Numbered from the stretch's first letter, positions 1 through 8,750 are shown. The stretch is DNA of 64,000 bases from Bacillus mycoides (GCF_001757995.1 NZ_LXLV01000027.1:1-64000), one strand, 5' to 3'. Made by a program: numbers and translations. Notes: a model not told the origin generated them from the sequence alone.

Positions 1-95
1 CATACATCTATCATTATAACTACAAACGATTCCAAAAACGACTCAATCATCGAGCTCCGATCGAATATCGAATTTCGATGGCTGCATAGTCTTTT

Positions 96-425
96 TTACA
101 GTTGTCTACTTGACGGGGATAAGTCCAGTTCCCCTAAATCAATCTGTTCTTTTTTAATCATATGCATGGCTTCTACTCCAGAAAGAATGGATGTAGCTGT
201 GGCAAAAGATTTGATCCCTAGCATAGAACGGATTCGTTTGTCCAATTCAGGACCATACTGATGAACCCAACGCATAATCGTTGTATGAGAAATGGATAAA
301 CCCCGTTCTTCTAGCATTTCCACCAAATCACGAAAACTGAGGTTGTACCGTAGGTACCATCTTACCGTTAACAAAATAATATCAGGCTGATAATGCTTCC
401 ATTTGAATACATTTTCCTTTTCCAT
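96..425 (-). pseudogene. IS6/IS240-family transposase with catalytic core deleted
   Basis: The first ~69 residues are the N-terminal helix-turn-helix part of an IS6-family transposase (motifs FKWKHYQPDIILL, SFRDLVEMLEERGL, TTIMRWVHQYGPEL). The frame then runs directly into the family's C-terminal block (MLGIKSFATA, GVEAMHMIKK). The middle ~110-120 residues, which contain the DDE catalytic triad, are missing, so the product cannot transpose. In intact members both sides of the deletion carry a KRxRPxL-like motif, so recombination between those two motifs is a likely cause (inference). The last dozen residues (LGELDLSPSSRQL) do not look like IS6 and probably come from downstream DNA. ATG at 425 follows a weak AAGGG site. 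Confidence 0.8.
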
Positions 426-503
426 ATCAATCACGCACCCTTTCTAAAGTAATAGTAACAGTATGTCCAAGATTTATAGATTCATTGCAATTGTCCTTAA
501 GTT

Positions 504-517
504 TTTGCACCAGAACC
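504..517 (-). repeat. IS6-family terminal inverted repeat
   Basis: TTTGCACCAGAACC on the plus strand reads GGTTCTGGTGCAAA on the minus strand, close to the terminal repeat of IS240/IS6 elements. It lies ~80 bases upstream of the transposase relic and marks the right boundary of that element at about 517. The left end was not identified and may lie outside the window. Confidence 0.6.
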
Positions 518-653
518 GTTTTTTGTATTCGATAAAGACAACTAATAAATTTTCATCTATCAATTATACCGAAGTCATATTCGCTATAATCAAATAGTTA
601 GAGAAAAATTTATACTCGTTTCTGTTGTTAAGGTTTCCTTAGCGTGACAAAAT

Positions 654-740
654 TCACATTAGTTTATGCTGGAATTTGTTTAATAGTAAATGTTCTCCAA
701 ATAGTTCTTCAATGTGTCGCTTGAATTGTTCGATATGCAT
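654..740 (-). CDS. 28-codon ORF, probably a truncated gene
   Basis: A short frame starts MHIEQFKRHIEELFGEH after a strong GGGAGAGG ribosome-binding site and stops after 28 codons. The good start region with an abrupt end suggests the 5' remnant of a larger gene cut during IS activity. I do not recognise it. The rest of 435-777 holds the IS6 end and AT-rich DNA with no other gene. Confidence 0.25.
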   Translation of the reverse strand: MHIEQFKRHIEELFGEHLLLNKFQHKLM

Positions 741-777
741 TTTTTCCTCTCCCTTTATAATCTCATTCCCGCAAAAA

Positions 778-1416
778 TTATAATTCTATGACTCTATCGC
801 ATACTTGTGCTACATATGGATCATGCGTGACAATAACAATTGTCTTTCCCTCTTTATTTAGATTTTTTAAAATTTGTATAATTTCATTTCTATTGTTATC
901 ATCTAAAGAGCCTGTTGGTTCATCGGCCAATATTAATTCGCAAGGCTTTAGAAGTATCCTTGCTATGGCAACCCTTTGTTGTTCACCACCTGAAAGCTCG
1001 TGTATTTTTTGCTGTAATGATACGCTCAGTCCAACTTTTTCTAAGGCGGCTGCTTTTAGTTCTTTCTTTTCCGTCTTTGTTTTTTTTGCATAAATTAAGG
1101 GGATTTCTAAATTTTTATTTACAGTATCATTGTCGATGAGTGCATAATTTTGAAAGAGATACGACATTCTTGTCCTCAGAAGCTTATTTGCTTTACTAGA
1201 ACCCATATTAGGACTCTCTGCACCAAACAATTTAACGACTCCGCTATCTGGGTTCTCTAGCATTCCTATAATATTTAGAATCGTTGTTTTACCAGATCCG
1301 CTTTTTCCAGTAATCGCAACCATTTCCCCTTCATAAATTTTTAAATTGAACTCATCTAAAACTGCATGATCTCCATAACTTTTACAAACATCTATTAGTT
1401 CACATATATATTGCAT
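778..1416 (-). CDS. ABC transporter ATP-binding protein, bacteriocin-export type
   Basis: A 212-residue stand-alone ATPase. Walker A is GKSGSGKTT (~res 38-46), the signature is LSGGEQQRVAIAR (~141), Walker B is LILADEPTGSLD (~161) and the switch histidine sits in VTHD (~197). It belongs to the MacB/LolD-like group that pairs with large FtsX-like permeases. The next gene upstream, 9 bases away on the same strand, is such a permease with the architecture of the lactococcin-972-group exporters, so this subunit should energise export of, or immunity to, a small bacteriocin. Nothing is missing from the nucleotide-binding motifs. The substrate is inferred from the partner only; no bacteriocin precursor gene is visible beside it. 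Confidence 0.85.
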   Translation of the reverse strand: MQYICELIDVCKSYGDHAVLDEFNLKIYEGEMVAITGKSGSGKTTILNIIGMLENPDSGVVKLFGAESPNMGSSKANKLLRTRMSYLFQNYALIDNDTVNKNLEIPLIYAKKTKTEKKELKAAALEKVGLSVSLQQKIHELSGGEQQRVAIARILLKPCELILADEPTGSLDDNNRNEIIQILKNLNKEGKTIVIVTHDPYVAQVCDRVIEL

Positions 1417-1425
1417 TCGTTTATA

Positions 1426-3630
1426 TTAACCTCCCTTTATCACCATTTTTTTATTTCTTCGTTCCATCGTGATTAATGCAATAATTGAGGCGGTAAATTC
1501 AATTAAAATAAGCATTGCCACCACTGTAAGTAATTTCAAATCAAACTCTTTCTTTACGATGAAGCAAATTGATAGTTGTACAATCCACATTAATACAAAT
1601 AGCAACATGTATCCCTTATATGTTCTAAAAAAACCTACGCCAAATAAGCGATGCACCACTATTTTCTGCTGATTTTTATTGAAATACACAATAATATTCT
1701 GTGTTACCAAAAATAATATGCCGACAATTAGTCCACTAGTAACCGTCAATAGCATTTTTATTGTTTTTTGCAGATCGTATATATCTTTTAAAATATATTG
1801 ATCAACTGTTACAAGATATTTTAAATTATCATCTAGTCCTAGCCTTTTTAGTTCTGGCTCCAATGCCTTATAAGTTAATCCTACATCTCTGTCAATTAAC
1901 TTAATTTTTAAAGGATCTTTCGCCCCTCCGCCTAATATAAGATCTCTTTCTCCAACAAGACTATTATTCTCTGTCATAACCTCAATAATTTCATCTCTAA
2001 TCTTATTATGATTAGATTTATATACATCTGGATTGAAACTAAAGATTTCCTGATTATTCTTTATCCAAATAATATCTATTTTTCGATTGCGTAAATGATT
2101 CGGGACTTCTCTATGCATTCTTTTTTCTTCATATTCTATTGCTGGCTTTCTCCATTCTCCAAAATAACGAAGAATTTCTTTTTCCTTGTTCTGATATTTT
2201 CCAGGTACTAATAAAATCCAATTTTCCATATCTTCTAAAACTTGCACGCGCTGATTATGTATGTCATATAGCGGAAATTCGTGAAGGTAATTATTATTCA
2301 CTGTAACTGACCGAATTCCTTTATAATCCTTGCTTATAATAAGCTCTAATTCTTCATAATCCTTAGAATCAATTAATACCGCTCCCATTTTATTTAAAAT
2401 AGGATACAGATCACCATTTATACTTGACACCATTTTATCCATCCCTTGTTGATCTTCATCATTCCCTACAGAAAGCGGATAAAAGACACCATAATCTTTG
2501 TTTTTCTCCCAGTTTTTTAAATTCACTTGTTTTTCTTTCACTGTAATATATTGTTCTAAAATAGACGTCCCTAATAAAACAAATATAATAGAACAAGTAA
2601 CTTTCAACAGCGTATTGAATACAAATATACCTTTTGTATCTTTTCTATTTTTAATCATTTGATTGACTTTAATTTTAGAAATATAAAAATATGAAACGAG
2701 AGATAATATTGTAATAATGAGATACGTTTTACATTGATCGAACATAATGGTGTAGATAAACCCTGAAGTTACATTTTTTACGATAGCAGCTGCAAGTGCG
2801 GAAATACCTATCGATAAAACAAACATACTAGCAATGGTTCTACCTATAACGATAAACCATAAACGCACATTCGATACGCCGTGCATTTTTATAACGCCAA
2901 TCCTTTTCGCTTCGTTAAATACATAATAAATGAGAAAACAGAGGAGCACGATAAACACCATATACTGAATATAGGATAAAGAATTAATTGGTGAATCGAG
3001 AGCTTCTTCGTTATTACTAAGATTCCGTTTAAAATCGTCAGCAACAATATACTGTTTCGGCTTAAAATGCTGATTTAGCTTTTTAGAGAAAAGCTTTAAA
3101 AATGCATCGTATGATTTATCATCTACTCCTTCTACAACATATCTTCCTGCCATAGGTAAATGTTCGTACGACGTTTGAAGCGGTTTAATTGTAATCTCAT
3201 GATTATCTCCAAAATCTTTTATTACTCCCTTTTGTTTTGTATCTTTCGTATGTACTGTCGATAAAAAAGCATTACCTTGGAATGTGTCTTTTGACTTTAA
3301 CACATTCCCCCCACTTAACTGAAACTGTTTAAAATATATCGTTTCAGTTGTTAGTAACACATACTTCAAAATTTCTGCCTGTTCATCTTCATGATACACA
3401 ACATTTGTACGGAAAATATTTGTATGTGACTCCTTTGCTGCCTCGAGTAATATAGGATAAATTTCACTAGGATTCGCAAAAAACAGTACATCTGGGATAA
3501 CAAACTCTTTACCTATCCTCTGTTCTACCTTTTCCATTTTTTCAAATTCATTATGATCCGTTTGTTGAAATGCAATAAAACCTGACAATATAGAAGCTAC
3601 AATAAGAAAAAACACAACTACTTTTTTCAT
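1426..3630 (-). CDS. Bacteriocin-associated ABC permease (DUF1430/lactococcin-972 group)
   Basis: A 734-residue membrane protein. It has an N-terminal hydrophobic anchor (VVVFFLIVASILSGFIAF), a large extracytoplasmic segment, three to four membrane helices near 220-330, a further helix near 345-362, a second extracellular domain (~375-610), and C-terminal helices near 625-725. That order (anchor, soluble domain, helices, soluble domain, helices) matches the bacteriocin-associated integral membrane proteins that partner a small ATPase in lactococcin-972-type loci. It starts at ATG 3630 after an AGGGGAGGG ribosome-binding site and is cotranscribed with the downstream ATPase. No frameshift seen. 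A general efflux or immunity role is the alternative, since no precursor peptide gene lies next to it. Confidence 0.75.
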   Translation of the reverse strand: MKKVVVFFLIVASILSGFIAFQQTDHNEFEKMEKVEQRIGKEFVIPDVLFFANPSEIYPILLEAAKESHTNIFRTNVVYHEDEQAEILKYVLLTTETIYFKQFQLSGGNVLKSKDTFQGNAFLSTVHTKDTKQKGVIKDFGDNHEITIKPLQTSYEHLPMAGRYVVEGVDDKSYDAFLKLFSKKLNQHFKPKQYIVADDFKRNLSNNEEALDSPINSLSYIQYMVFIVLLCFLIYYVFNEAKRIGVIKMHGVSNVRLWFIVIGRTIASMFVLSIGISALAAAIVKNVTSGFIYTIMFDQCKTYLIITILSLVSYFYISKIKVNQMIKNRKDTKGIFVFNTLLKVTCSIIFVLLGTSILEQYITVKEKQVNLKNWEKNKDYGVFYPLSVGNDEDQQGMDKMVSSINGDLYPILNKMGAVLIDSKDYEELELIISKDYKGIRSVTVNNNYLHEFPLYDIHNQRVQVLEDMENWILLVPGKYQNKEKEILRYFGEWRKPAIEYEEKRMHREVPNHLRNRKIDIIWIKNNQEIFSFNPDVYKSNHNKIRDEIIEVMTENNSLVGERDLILGGGAKDPLKIKLIDRDVGLTYKALEPELKRLGLDDNLKYLVTVDQYILKDIYDLQKTIKMLLTVTSGLIVGILFLVTQNIIVYFNKNQQKIVVHRLFGVGFFRTYKGYMLLFVLMWIVQLSICFIVKKEFDLKLLTVVAMLILIEFTASIIALITMERRNKKMVIKGG

Positions 3631-3749
3631 AACACCCTCCCCTGTAATATTTTAGTATATTTCAATAAAAATGGAAACATAAGGGTGAATGTTGTCTATA
3701 TGACTTTATTTTCAATCATTATTTTTCATTTCAAAATGGCGTACCGCCC

Positions 3750-3768
3750 CATCGCCATCAAGCTAAGC
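3750..3768 (+). repeat. IS231-type terminal inverted repeat
   Basis: CATCGCCATCAAGCTAAGC resembles the IS231 terminal repeat (roughly CATnCCCATCAACTTAAG). It lies ~110 bases beyond the 3' end of the truncated IS231-like transposase and reads inward, so it is the surviving end of that element. The matching other end is gone. Confidence 0.55.
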
Positions 3769-3875
3769 TTATATAAGTTTAATTTCATGTGAGATTTTTT
3801 TTTTCTAAAGAACTAGTGTAAGTTCTTTAAAGATTTGCATACCAAATAAACCCTATCGGGTTTCAATTTTTTGGA

Positions 3876-5058
3876 TTACGCTACAGGATTGTGAGGCATA
3901 GAAAAGTGATATACGACGCTTAAGATATCAAAGACTGTTTTCTTCTCATACCTATGGGATTTTCGTCCGTTTTTCTGTAAGAGATTAAACAGCCGAGACA
4001 ATATTTTTGTTAATTCTTGGGTGTCTTTTTGTAGAGATTGATAAATAAGTGGAAAATAATCTTTTATCATATAAATCGCTTTATATTCGCTTAATTCTCG
4101 TTTCTTCTTGATGAGGAGTAATTGGCGCATTTGAAACATGGTGGAGGAACAAAGAAGAATACTAATTAATTGTCCGTACAAGTGACACTCTAGTCGTTCT
4201 AATTTTACAGAATTACAGTGATGAATACGAAAAAACGATTTCCATGTTTTAAATATCAGTTCAATTTGCCAACGTAAGGAGTAAAAATCGTATACTTGTT
4301 CCTTTGGTAGATATTCCAAAGGAATATTTGTAATGTAAAAGTTAATTGCACTAAGCCGCTTACTTCGTTCTTTATAGGTGATTTGCTTCTTATGTTCTTT
4401 AGATGCTAGATCCTTTTGTCTACGTTTCATTTGCGTTTCAGTTAATTTATACAGAATTAGTTTTGCAGGAAGTTTTTGATACATTCCAATATAAATCTCA
4501 GGAATCTCATATGTTTCACCAGACTGTAATTGGTCAATGAATTGCTCCATATCTAGTTGTATGTACTCAGAGTGCTTTTTTATTGTTCCATTTTGAAAGT
4601 AATCAGGCTCCCTATTTTTCTGATATATACGAGTATTGAGCTTTAATCGTGAAATAAAATAAGCACCACACTTGTCTATCATATGTAGATCTTTTAAATC
4701 GAAGTATCCTAAATCACGTATACATACATCTTGCGGTTGAAGAGATGTTAGGCAAGTAGACCCATAGGTTTTATCATTGTGCTTTCCAGCTCCTACATGA
4801 ACATGTAGAAACTGACCACTTAGTAAATCATACTCTAGTTGAATTTTTACACCAGCATTTTGGCCACTACCTCCTGAACCTTGGTATGTAGGAGAGAATT
4901 TATCTGGAACTTGAAAATGTGTAGAATCCAATACACGGATACGCCGAAAATAGTTTGTATACAAAGTTGGAATCTTACTAGAAGACCAAAATTGCTGCTG
5001 AAGTAAATGTGCTAAGAGTTGTTGTAAAAACTGTACAGCCTGAGAATTAAAACATTGT
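3876..5058 (-). pseudogene. IS231-like (IS4-family) transposase, 5' truncated
   Basis: The readable frame encodes ~390 residues, against ~478 in intact IS231 transposases, and lacks the N-terminus. From the first catalytic Asp (LDSTHFQVPD) through the second Asp block (IRDLGYFDL) to the IS4 YREK signature (YSLRWQIELIFKTWK), the catalytic core is present. A TTG could start at 4964, but the same frame stays open upstream to about 5058 and reads FPLQCFNSQAVQFLQQLL, so the gene was cut rather than restarted. The breakpoint abuts the ribosome-binding site of the divergent gene at 5079. Confidence 0.8.
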
Positions 5059-5078
5059 AGAGGAAAGGAGATGAATAC

Positions 5079-5345
5079 ATGGAAATCCTAGGATTAGATC
5101 CTCGCGCATTAGCGACTTTAGGTGCACTTGAATACACAAATCGTCGCAATAAATTAATCGAAGACTCAGAGAATAACATATACGAGTGTAAAGAAATAAA
5201 AGAAATACTTCAATCACTCCCTAAAGAGAAGCAGATTGAGGTTCTTGAGAATCAAGCTTACTTTGAAGCAGTGGCAAAGATGATTGAACAAAACAATTCA
5301 ATTCTTTTAGAACAGATGAAAGCTCTACAAATAATTCAGAAATAA
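5079..5345 (+). CDS. Hypothetical 88-aa helical protein
   Basis: An 88-residue acidic, probably all-helical protein with no family I recognise. A good ribosome-binding site (AAAGGAG) lies 8 bases before ATG. It sits directly beside the broken end of the IS231-like element, so its original promoter may have been replaced. There is no signal peptide or membrane segment. The terminator hairpin at 5402-5435 lies just downstream. Confidence 0.55.
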   Translation: MEILGLDPRALATLGALEYTNRRNKLIEDSENNIYECKEIKEILQSLPKEKQIEVLENQAYFEAVAKMIEQNNSILLEQMKALQIIQK

Positions 5346-5395
5346 CAAACTTATGATTGATTAATCCTACATACACTTCCATAAATTATCTATCT

Positions 5396-5629
5396 TTATC
5401 TAACAAAATCCTCTGTTTTTACAGAGGATTTTGTTATACTCTTGTTCATCTTTTGAATTTGAATGGTTTCTCTTGCATGTATGAATAGATCTTCTAATAA
5501 ACCTGGTGTAGACTCTAATTCCTGCTTCTCACTCTCTTCTGTTACAGCACTTTCAAACCCCCATAGTACTTTTTCCCCTAATAGTTCTGCTAATCGTTTT
5601 TCACGCATTTCAAATGTTCTTCTCTTCAT
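5396..5629 (-). CDS. Hypothetical 77-aa protein
   Basis: A small charged protein (MKRRTFEMREKRLAELLGEK at the start, then an acidic middle). ATG 5629 lies 11 bases after AAGGG; a GTG at 5638 is too close to that site. Its last codons lie inside the hairpin at 5402-5435, so the terminator overlaps the 3' end. The family is unknown. Confidence 0.45.
   Translation of the reverse strand: MKRRTFEMREKRLAELLGEKVLWGFESAVTEESEKQELESTPGLLEDLFIHARETIQIQKMNKSITKSSVKTEDFVR
5402..5435. terminator. Bidirectional terminator hairpin
   Basis: Perfect 15-bp arms around a TTTT loop (AACAAAATCCTCTGT and its complement). It lies between the convergent genes ending at 5345 and 5396 and overlaps the 3' end of the latter. 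Confidence 0.75.
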
Positions 5630-5638
5630 ATTGAACAC

Positions 5639-6011
5639 TACCCTTATTTAATACTTTCATTTCCTGCTAATGGTTATATAAGCATTATTGTCTCTTGTCA
5701 GTAGATTCCAATATTATGTATAATGAAATTACCATTTTACCAATAAACGGTAATGAAGAGGTGATACAAGTAAATAAACAAAACGTATCATCGGCAACCG
5801 ACATATTAACGGATTTATTCTATGGGCATTAAGGTACATACATGGGAAATAAAACTATGGAATTTTATGTACAGATTGGATTACTACAAGATGAAAAATT
5901 GGTAGCAAATATACTCAAGTAAAAAAGAGCGTTAGATTTGATTAATGTAATAAAACTACTTGATGTTACAACTACTGAACGAATTGAAAATACACTCAGG
6001 GGGAATTTCAA
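5639..6011. other. Intergenic region with only very short frames
   Basis: No gene is supported. Two very short frames exist: a GTG start at 5761 (~23 codons, after GAAGAG) and an ATG at 5841 (~26 codons, MGNKTMEFYVQIGLLQ). They look like pieces of decayed coding DNA. The promoter for the secreted protein at 6012 should lie in the last 100 bases. Confidence 0.4.
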
Positions 6012-6479
6012 ATGAAAACATTTGGTAAAGTATTATTAGCAGGAACTTTGGCTCTTGGTAGTTTAACAGCAATGAACGTGGAAACACCCAAAGCTCAAGC
6101 AGATGGAGCGAGCGAATTTTGCCGATACATTTGTGGGCCTAAAGAAACGTTGAATAATTTCACAATTCAACTTTCAGATACGAAATACAGAATGGGACAA
6201 AATATTATCCTACGAGCAACAAATGATAATGCATATGATGTACATTACAAAGCATCTGTAGAAAAACAATACGATACTGGTTGGGATTATTATGACGCTG
6301 ATTTTCGGTATGGTTCACTATTACCAGCTGGAACAAATGTATATGAAGATTTTGATGCTGAGACTGGCAATGGTGGGGCAATTTCTGAACCAGGAACATA
6401 TCGCATGAAAATTGAAGTAACACATGCTGATGGACACGTTGATACAATGTACACAGCGCCAATTACATTAGTAAATTAA
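6012..6479 (+). CDS. Secreted protein of unknown function
   Basis: 155 residues with a classical signal peptide: MKTFGKVLLAGTLALGSL, then cleavage after an AQA near residue 31. The mature part has two cysteines (FCRYICG) that could form a disulfide, and a beta-rich C-terminus ending GTYRMKIEVTHADG, which resembles an immunoglobulin-like or BsuPI-inhibitor-like fold. It may belong to the small secreted B. cereus-group families such as DUF5065, but I cannot confirm this. Ribosome-binding site CAGGGGG precedes ATG. A terminator follows at 6557. The gene at 8993 has a similar size and layout, so the two may be distantly related. Confidence 0.65.
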   Translation: MKTFGKVLLAGTLALGSLTAMNVETPKAQADGASEFCRYICGPKETLNNFTIQLSDTKYRMGQNIILRATNDNAYDVHYKASVEKQYDTGWDYYDADFRYGSLLPAGTNVYEDFDAETGNGGAISEPGTYRMKIEVTHADGHVDTMYTAPITLVN

Positions 6480-6556
6480 ATAATGAGTTCACTTCACATC
6501 TTATAGTATATATTTTAATAATGTCATTAAATATTCACATGGACATACTGGATAAT

Positions 6557-6586
6557 GAAAGGAAGGATTATACCTTCCTTTTTCTT
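6557..6586 (+). terminator. Rho-independent terminator
   Basis: AAGGAAGG, a six-base loop, CCTTCCTT, then a T-rich tail, ~80 bases after the secreted-protein gene. Confidence 0.7.
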
Positions 6587-6659
6587 ATATTTTAGAATTA
6601 ATAACGCATCCCCTGCATACAAAAATAAGCTCAACAAAATATTCACTTAATACACATTT

Positions 6660-6812
6660 GAGACTCCCACGGCTAAAGCCGCAAGCCCTACACCTAACGG
6701 TGTGACGGGTGGGATTCTTGAATGACTAAACGTTCGCAGTCCATTTCTGTTTTGAACAGCCTTCAAGATGAGGGCATCTCATTGCCCCTCCTAAGACAGT
6801 GCATATAGCATT
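6660..6812 (-). ncRNA. Possible omega RNA/right end of tnpB element
   Basis: TnpB nucleases use an RNA made from the 3' end of tnpB and the element end, with the guide read from flanking DNA. The 150 bases after this tnpB form several stem-loops, as expected. The guide would be the sequence just below about 6660. This is inferred from position and family knowledge only. Confidence 0.3.
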
Positions 6813-7889
6813 TTAGGCCGATTGACTATTACCATCAATCACAGGTGCATATCGAATATTCATAGCACCGACTAAATCACGATGTTTTTCAAATCCGCAC
6901 TTACACTTGTATTTTCTGTCTTGTGCCTTGTTCTTTTTAGAACAGTTTGGACATGTTTGACTTGTGTATGCAGGATTTACATACTCAACTTTAATACCTT
7001 CTAAATTCGCTTTGTATTCAATGAATTGAGATAGACGATAAAATGACCAAGTATGCAAATTCTTTTCGTTTTTACGACTTGTTCTTGTCGTCTGTCTAAT
7101 GTTCACCAATTGTTCTAAGCGAATGACAGAAATCTTATTTTCTTTAGCAAAATTTACAATTGCACGACTTATTTTATGGTCTTGGTCTTTCATATATCGC
7201 TGTTCTTTATCATCAAAATTACGAATCGCATTCAATTTCTTCGATTCACCCAATTTCTTACGTTTTGATTTAAACATACGTCTGACATATTTGTTTTGTC
7301 TGCCATTACCAAAGAATCGAGTTTTTTCATCATCCGTCACTGCCACAGCAGGAACTTTCAACCCTAAGTCTACACCCATAATTTTTGTTCCTGTTTTTTC
7401 AGCGGTAGGAATGGTGACAGAAATTTGTGCAATCCATTTGTTTGATTTTTTCGTGATGCGAAGCGTGCCTAATTTGTGTTTTAACAAATCAAAATTACGG
7501 TTGTGCTTATCAATCAATAAGGCACGAACAGACACTTTCTTTGTTTTGCCATCTATCATTAAAGGTAGACGGATATAGGTGAAATCAAACGAATAGTTTT
7601 GATTGTTCCACACACAAATGGTTTTTTTTAATACTGGTATTATTTTACATTTTCCCTTCTTTACTTTTTGAAACACACTCTTAGCATCTTTGATAGCTTG
7701 ATTTTTCACTGCACTTGGAAGGTTTACAGGAACATCTTTTGTAGTCTTTTTAGTTGTTTTCTTTTCGGCAACCATTTCAGATACAAGTGCGTTGATTGTA
7801 GAGATATATTCTTTTCCCATAGCATTTAAGATGGAAGCCTGTTCTTTTGTAGGAAGTAGCTTGATTTTTACTGTTACAGTTTGGTACAT
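6813..7889 (-). CDS. tnpB: TnpB RNA-guided nuclease (IS605 OrfB)
   Basis: 358 residues. RuvC-like catalytic residues are present: Asp in GVDLGLKVPAVAV (~171), Glu in IRLEQLVNI (~258) and Asp in HRDLVGAMNI (~340). The zinc ribbon CPNC...CKCG lies at ~312-332. TnpB is the ancestor group of Cas12: it cuts the empty donor site with an element-encoded guide RNA and helps keep the IS. All key residues are intact, so it is probably active. Its start overlaps the 3' end of the preceding 92-codon ORF by 16 bases, which suggests translational coupling. Confidence 0.88.
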   Translation of the reverse strand: MYQTVTVKIKLLPTKEQASILNAMGKEYISTINALVSEMVAEKKTTKKTTKDVPVNLPSAVKNQAIKDAKSVFQKVKKGKCKIIPVLKKTICVWNNQNYSFDFTYIRLPLMIDGKTKKVSVRALLIDKHNRNFDLLKHKLGTLRITKKSNKWIAQISVTIPTAEKTGTKIMGVDLGLKVPAVAVTDDEKTRFFGNGRQNKYVRRMFKSKRKKLGESKKLNAIRNFDDKEQRYMKDQDHKISRAIVNFAKENKISVIRLEQLVNIRQTTRTSRKNEKNLHTWSFYRLSQFIEYKANLEGIKVEYVNPAYTSQTCPNCSKKNKAQDRKYKCKCGFEKHRDLVGAMNIRYAPVIDGNSQSA

Positions 7890-8152
7890 TTTTCTTCACC
7901 TAAATCCTTAAGAAATCTGGCTCTTTTAAGACTTTTGTATTCGTCTAAAGTTATATCTCTCACAATTGACCACGAACCAAGCCACATCATTTCTCTGATA
8001 TAACCATTCGGAATTTTAATTTGGGAAGTATCACAAGTATTTCTCCCACACAGAACAAACAAGGCTTTATTGTAGTCATCTTTATATTCTCTGTTGAATT
8101 TATGGTCTTTCATAAATTGTTCAAATCCGCAATTACTACATATAATTTGCAC
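7874..8152 (-). CDS. Passenger ORF between tnpA and tnpB, possible zinc-binding protein
   Basis: A 92-residue protein beginning MQIICSNCGFEQFM, with a CxxC followed by a second cysteine pair in LCGRNTCD, which could form a four-cysteine zinc site. It lies between tnpA (5-base gap) and tnpB (16-base overlap) on the same strand, as in an operon. Most IS605 elements carry only tnpA and tnpB, so this is an unusual third gene. I do not recognise a family. It could modulate TnpA or TnpB, or be a captured host gene. Confidence 0.6.
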   Translation of the reverse strand: MQIICSNCGFEQFMKDHKFNREYKDDYNKALFVLCGRNTCDTSQIKIPNGYIREMMWLGSWSIVRDITLDEYKSLKRARFLKDLGEEKCTKL

Positions 8153-8157
8153 CTTTC

Positions 8158-8556
8158 TCAGCCCCTTGTCTTTTGTTGTTCCACATATCGTTTAATAGTC
8201 GCACTCGATACATTTCCTGCGGTAGATACAAAATAGCTACGTGTCCATAAACTCGGCAAATGTTTAAGGTGAGGAAATTCCTCTCTCAATTTTTTTGAAG
8301 TCACTCCTTTGATTTTTGCCATAATATCAGCAGGACTAAATGTTGGCAGTGTGTTTAAAAACATATGTGTATTGTCTTTGTCACACTCTAAAGCGACAAT
8401 GACAATTTCTAATTCGTCGCATATTTCTTGTACCAACTCTTTAAAGCGCTCTTCTACATCTGTACGAAGGAATATTTTCCTCCTATATCGAGGACAAAAC
8501 ACAAAATGATAGTTAACTAAGGATACGGTTGTATTTGTTCTTCTATATTCATTCAT
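8158..8556 (-). CDS. tnpA: IS200-like Y1 transposase TnpA with altered HUH motif
   Basis: 132 residues, the usual length for Y1 transposases. It starts MNEYRRTNTTVSLVNYHFVF and contains CPRYRRKIF. The catalytic tyrosine is in IKRYVEQQ near the C-terminus. The metal-binding motif, normally HVHLL-like, reads DNTHMFLN, so the first histidine of HUH appears to be Asn or Thr. Either this subfamily uses another ligand or this copy is weakened. Single-strand circle transposition is the known family mechanism. Confidence 0.85.
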   Translation of the reverse strand: MNEYRRTNTTVSLVNYHFVFCPRYRRKIFLRTDVEERFKELVQEICDELEIVIVALECDKDNTHMFLNTLPTFSPADIMAKIKGVTSKKLREEFPHLKHLPSLWTRSYFVSTAGNVSSATIKRYVEQQKTRG

Positions 8557-8598
8557 ATATCAAATGTATCAATTTGTATAATAAACTGCAACAGGAAA

Positions 8599-8750
8599 GT
8601 ATACAAAAATGAGAAAACACTTTTGTATACTTAAAGTACCACGAACCTTACGGTTTTCAGTGGTACTCCGCATCCAACCTCACTATCATCCCACCCCTAA
8701 AGGGGGGTGCTATCGCACCGTAGTGGGCTTTCCCGTTCGGAAAATCTGTA
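8599..8750. repeat. Nested hairpins at the tnpA-side end of the IS605 element
   Basis: GTATACAAAA at 8599-8608 pairs with TTTTGTATAC at 8621-8630. Next, AGTACCAC pairs with GTGGTACT across ~8635-8668. Last is the CCCACCCCTAAAGGGG region (~8695) ending in the GTTCGGAAAATCTGTAA tail. Foldback structures at the ends are what TnpA recognises in this family. Confidence 0.55.

Larger units (their letters stand above)
6660..8750 (-). mobile_element. IS200/IS605-family element with an extra ORF
   Basis: The element carries tnpA (8158-8556), a 92-codon passenger ORF and tnpB (6813-7889), all on the minus strand with overlaps or tight spacing. The tnpB-side end (about 6660-6720) contains stem-loops around CCACGGCTAAAGCCG and CACCTAACGGTG. 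The tnpA-side end has nested hairpins at 8599-8750, finishing in a CCCACCCCTAAAGGGG motif and a CGTTCGGAAAATCTGTAA tail that recurs at 44.4 kb. No inverted terminal repeats or target duplication are expected in this family, so exact boundaries are uncertain by tens of bases. Confidence 0.75.

Noticed and set aside
6205-6462. An 85-codon minus-strand frame within the secreted-protein gene.
   Set aside because: It is opposite a gene with a clear signal peptide and ribosome-binding site, and has no features of its own.
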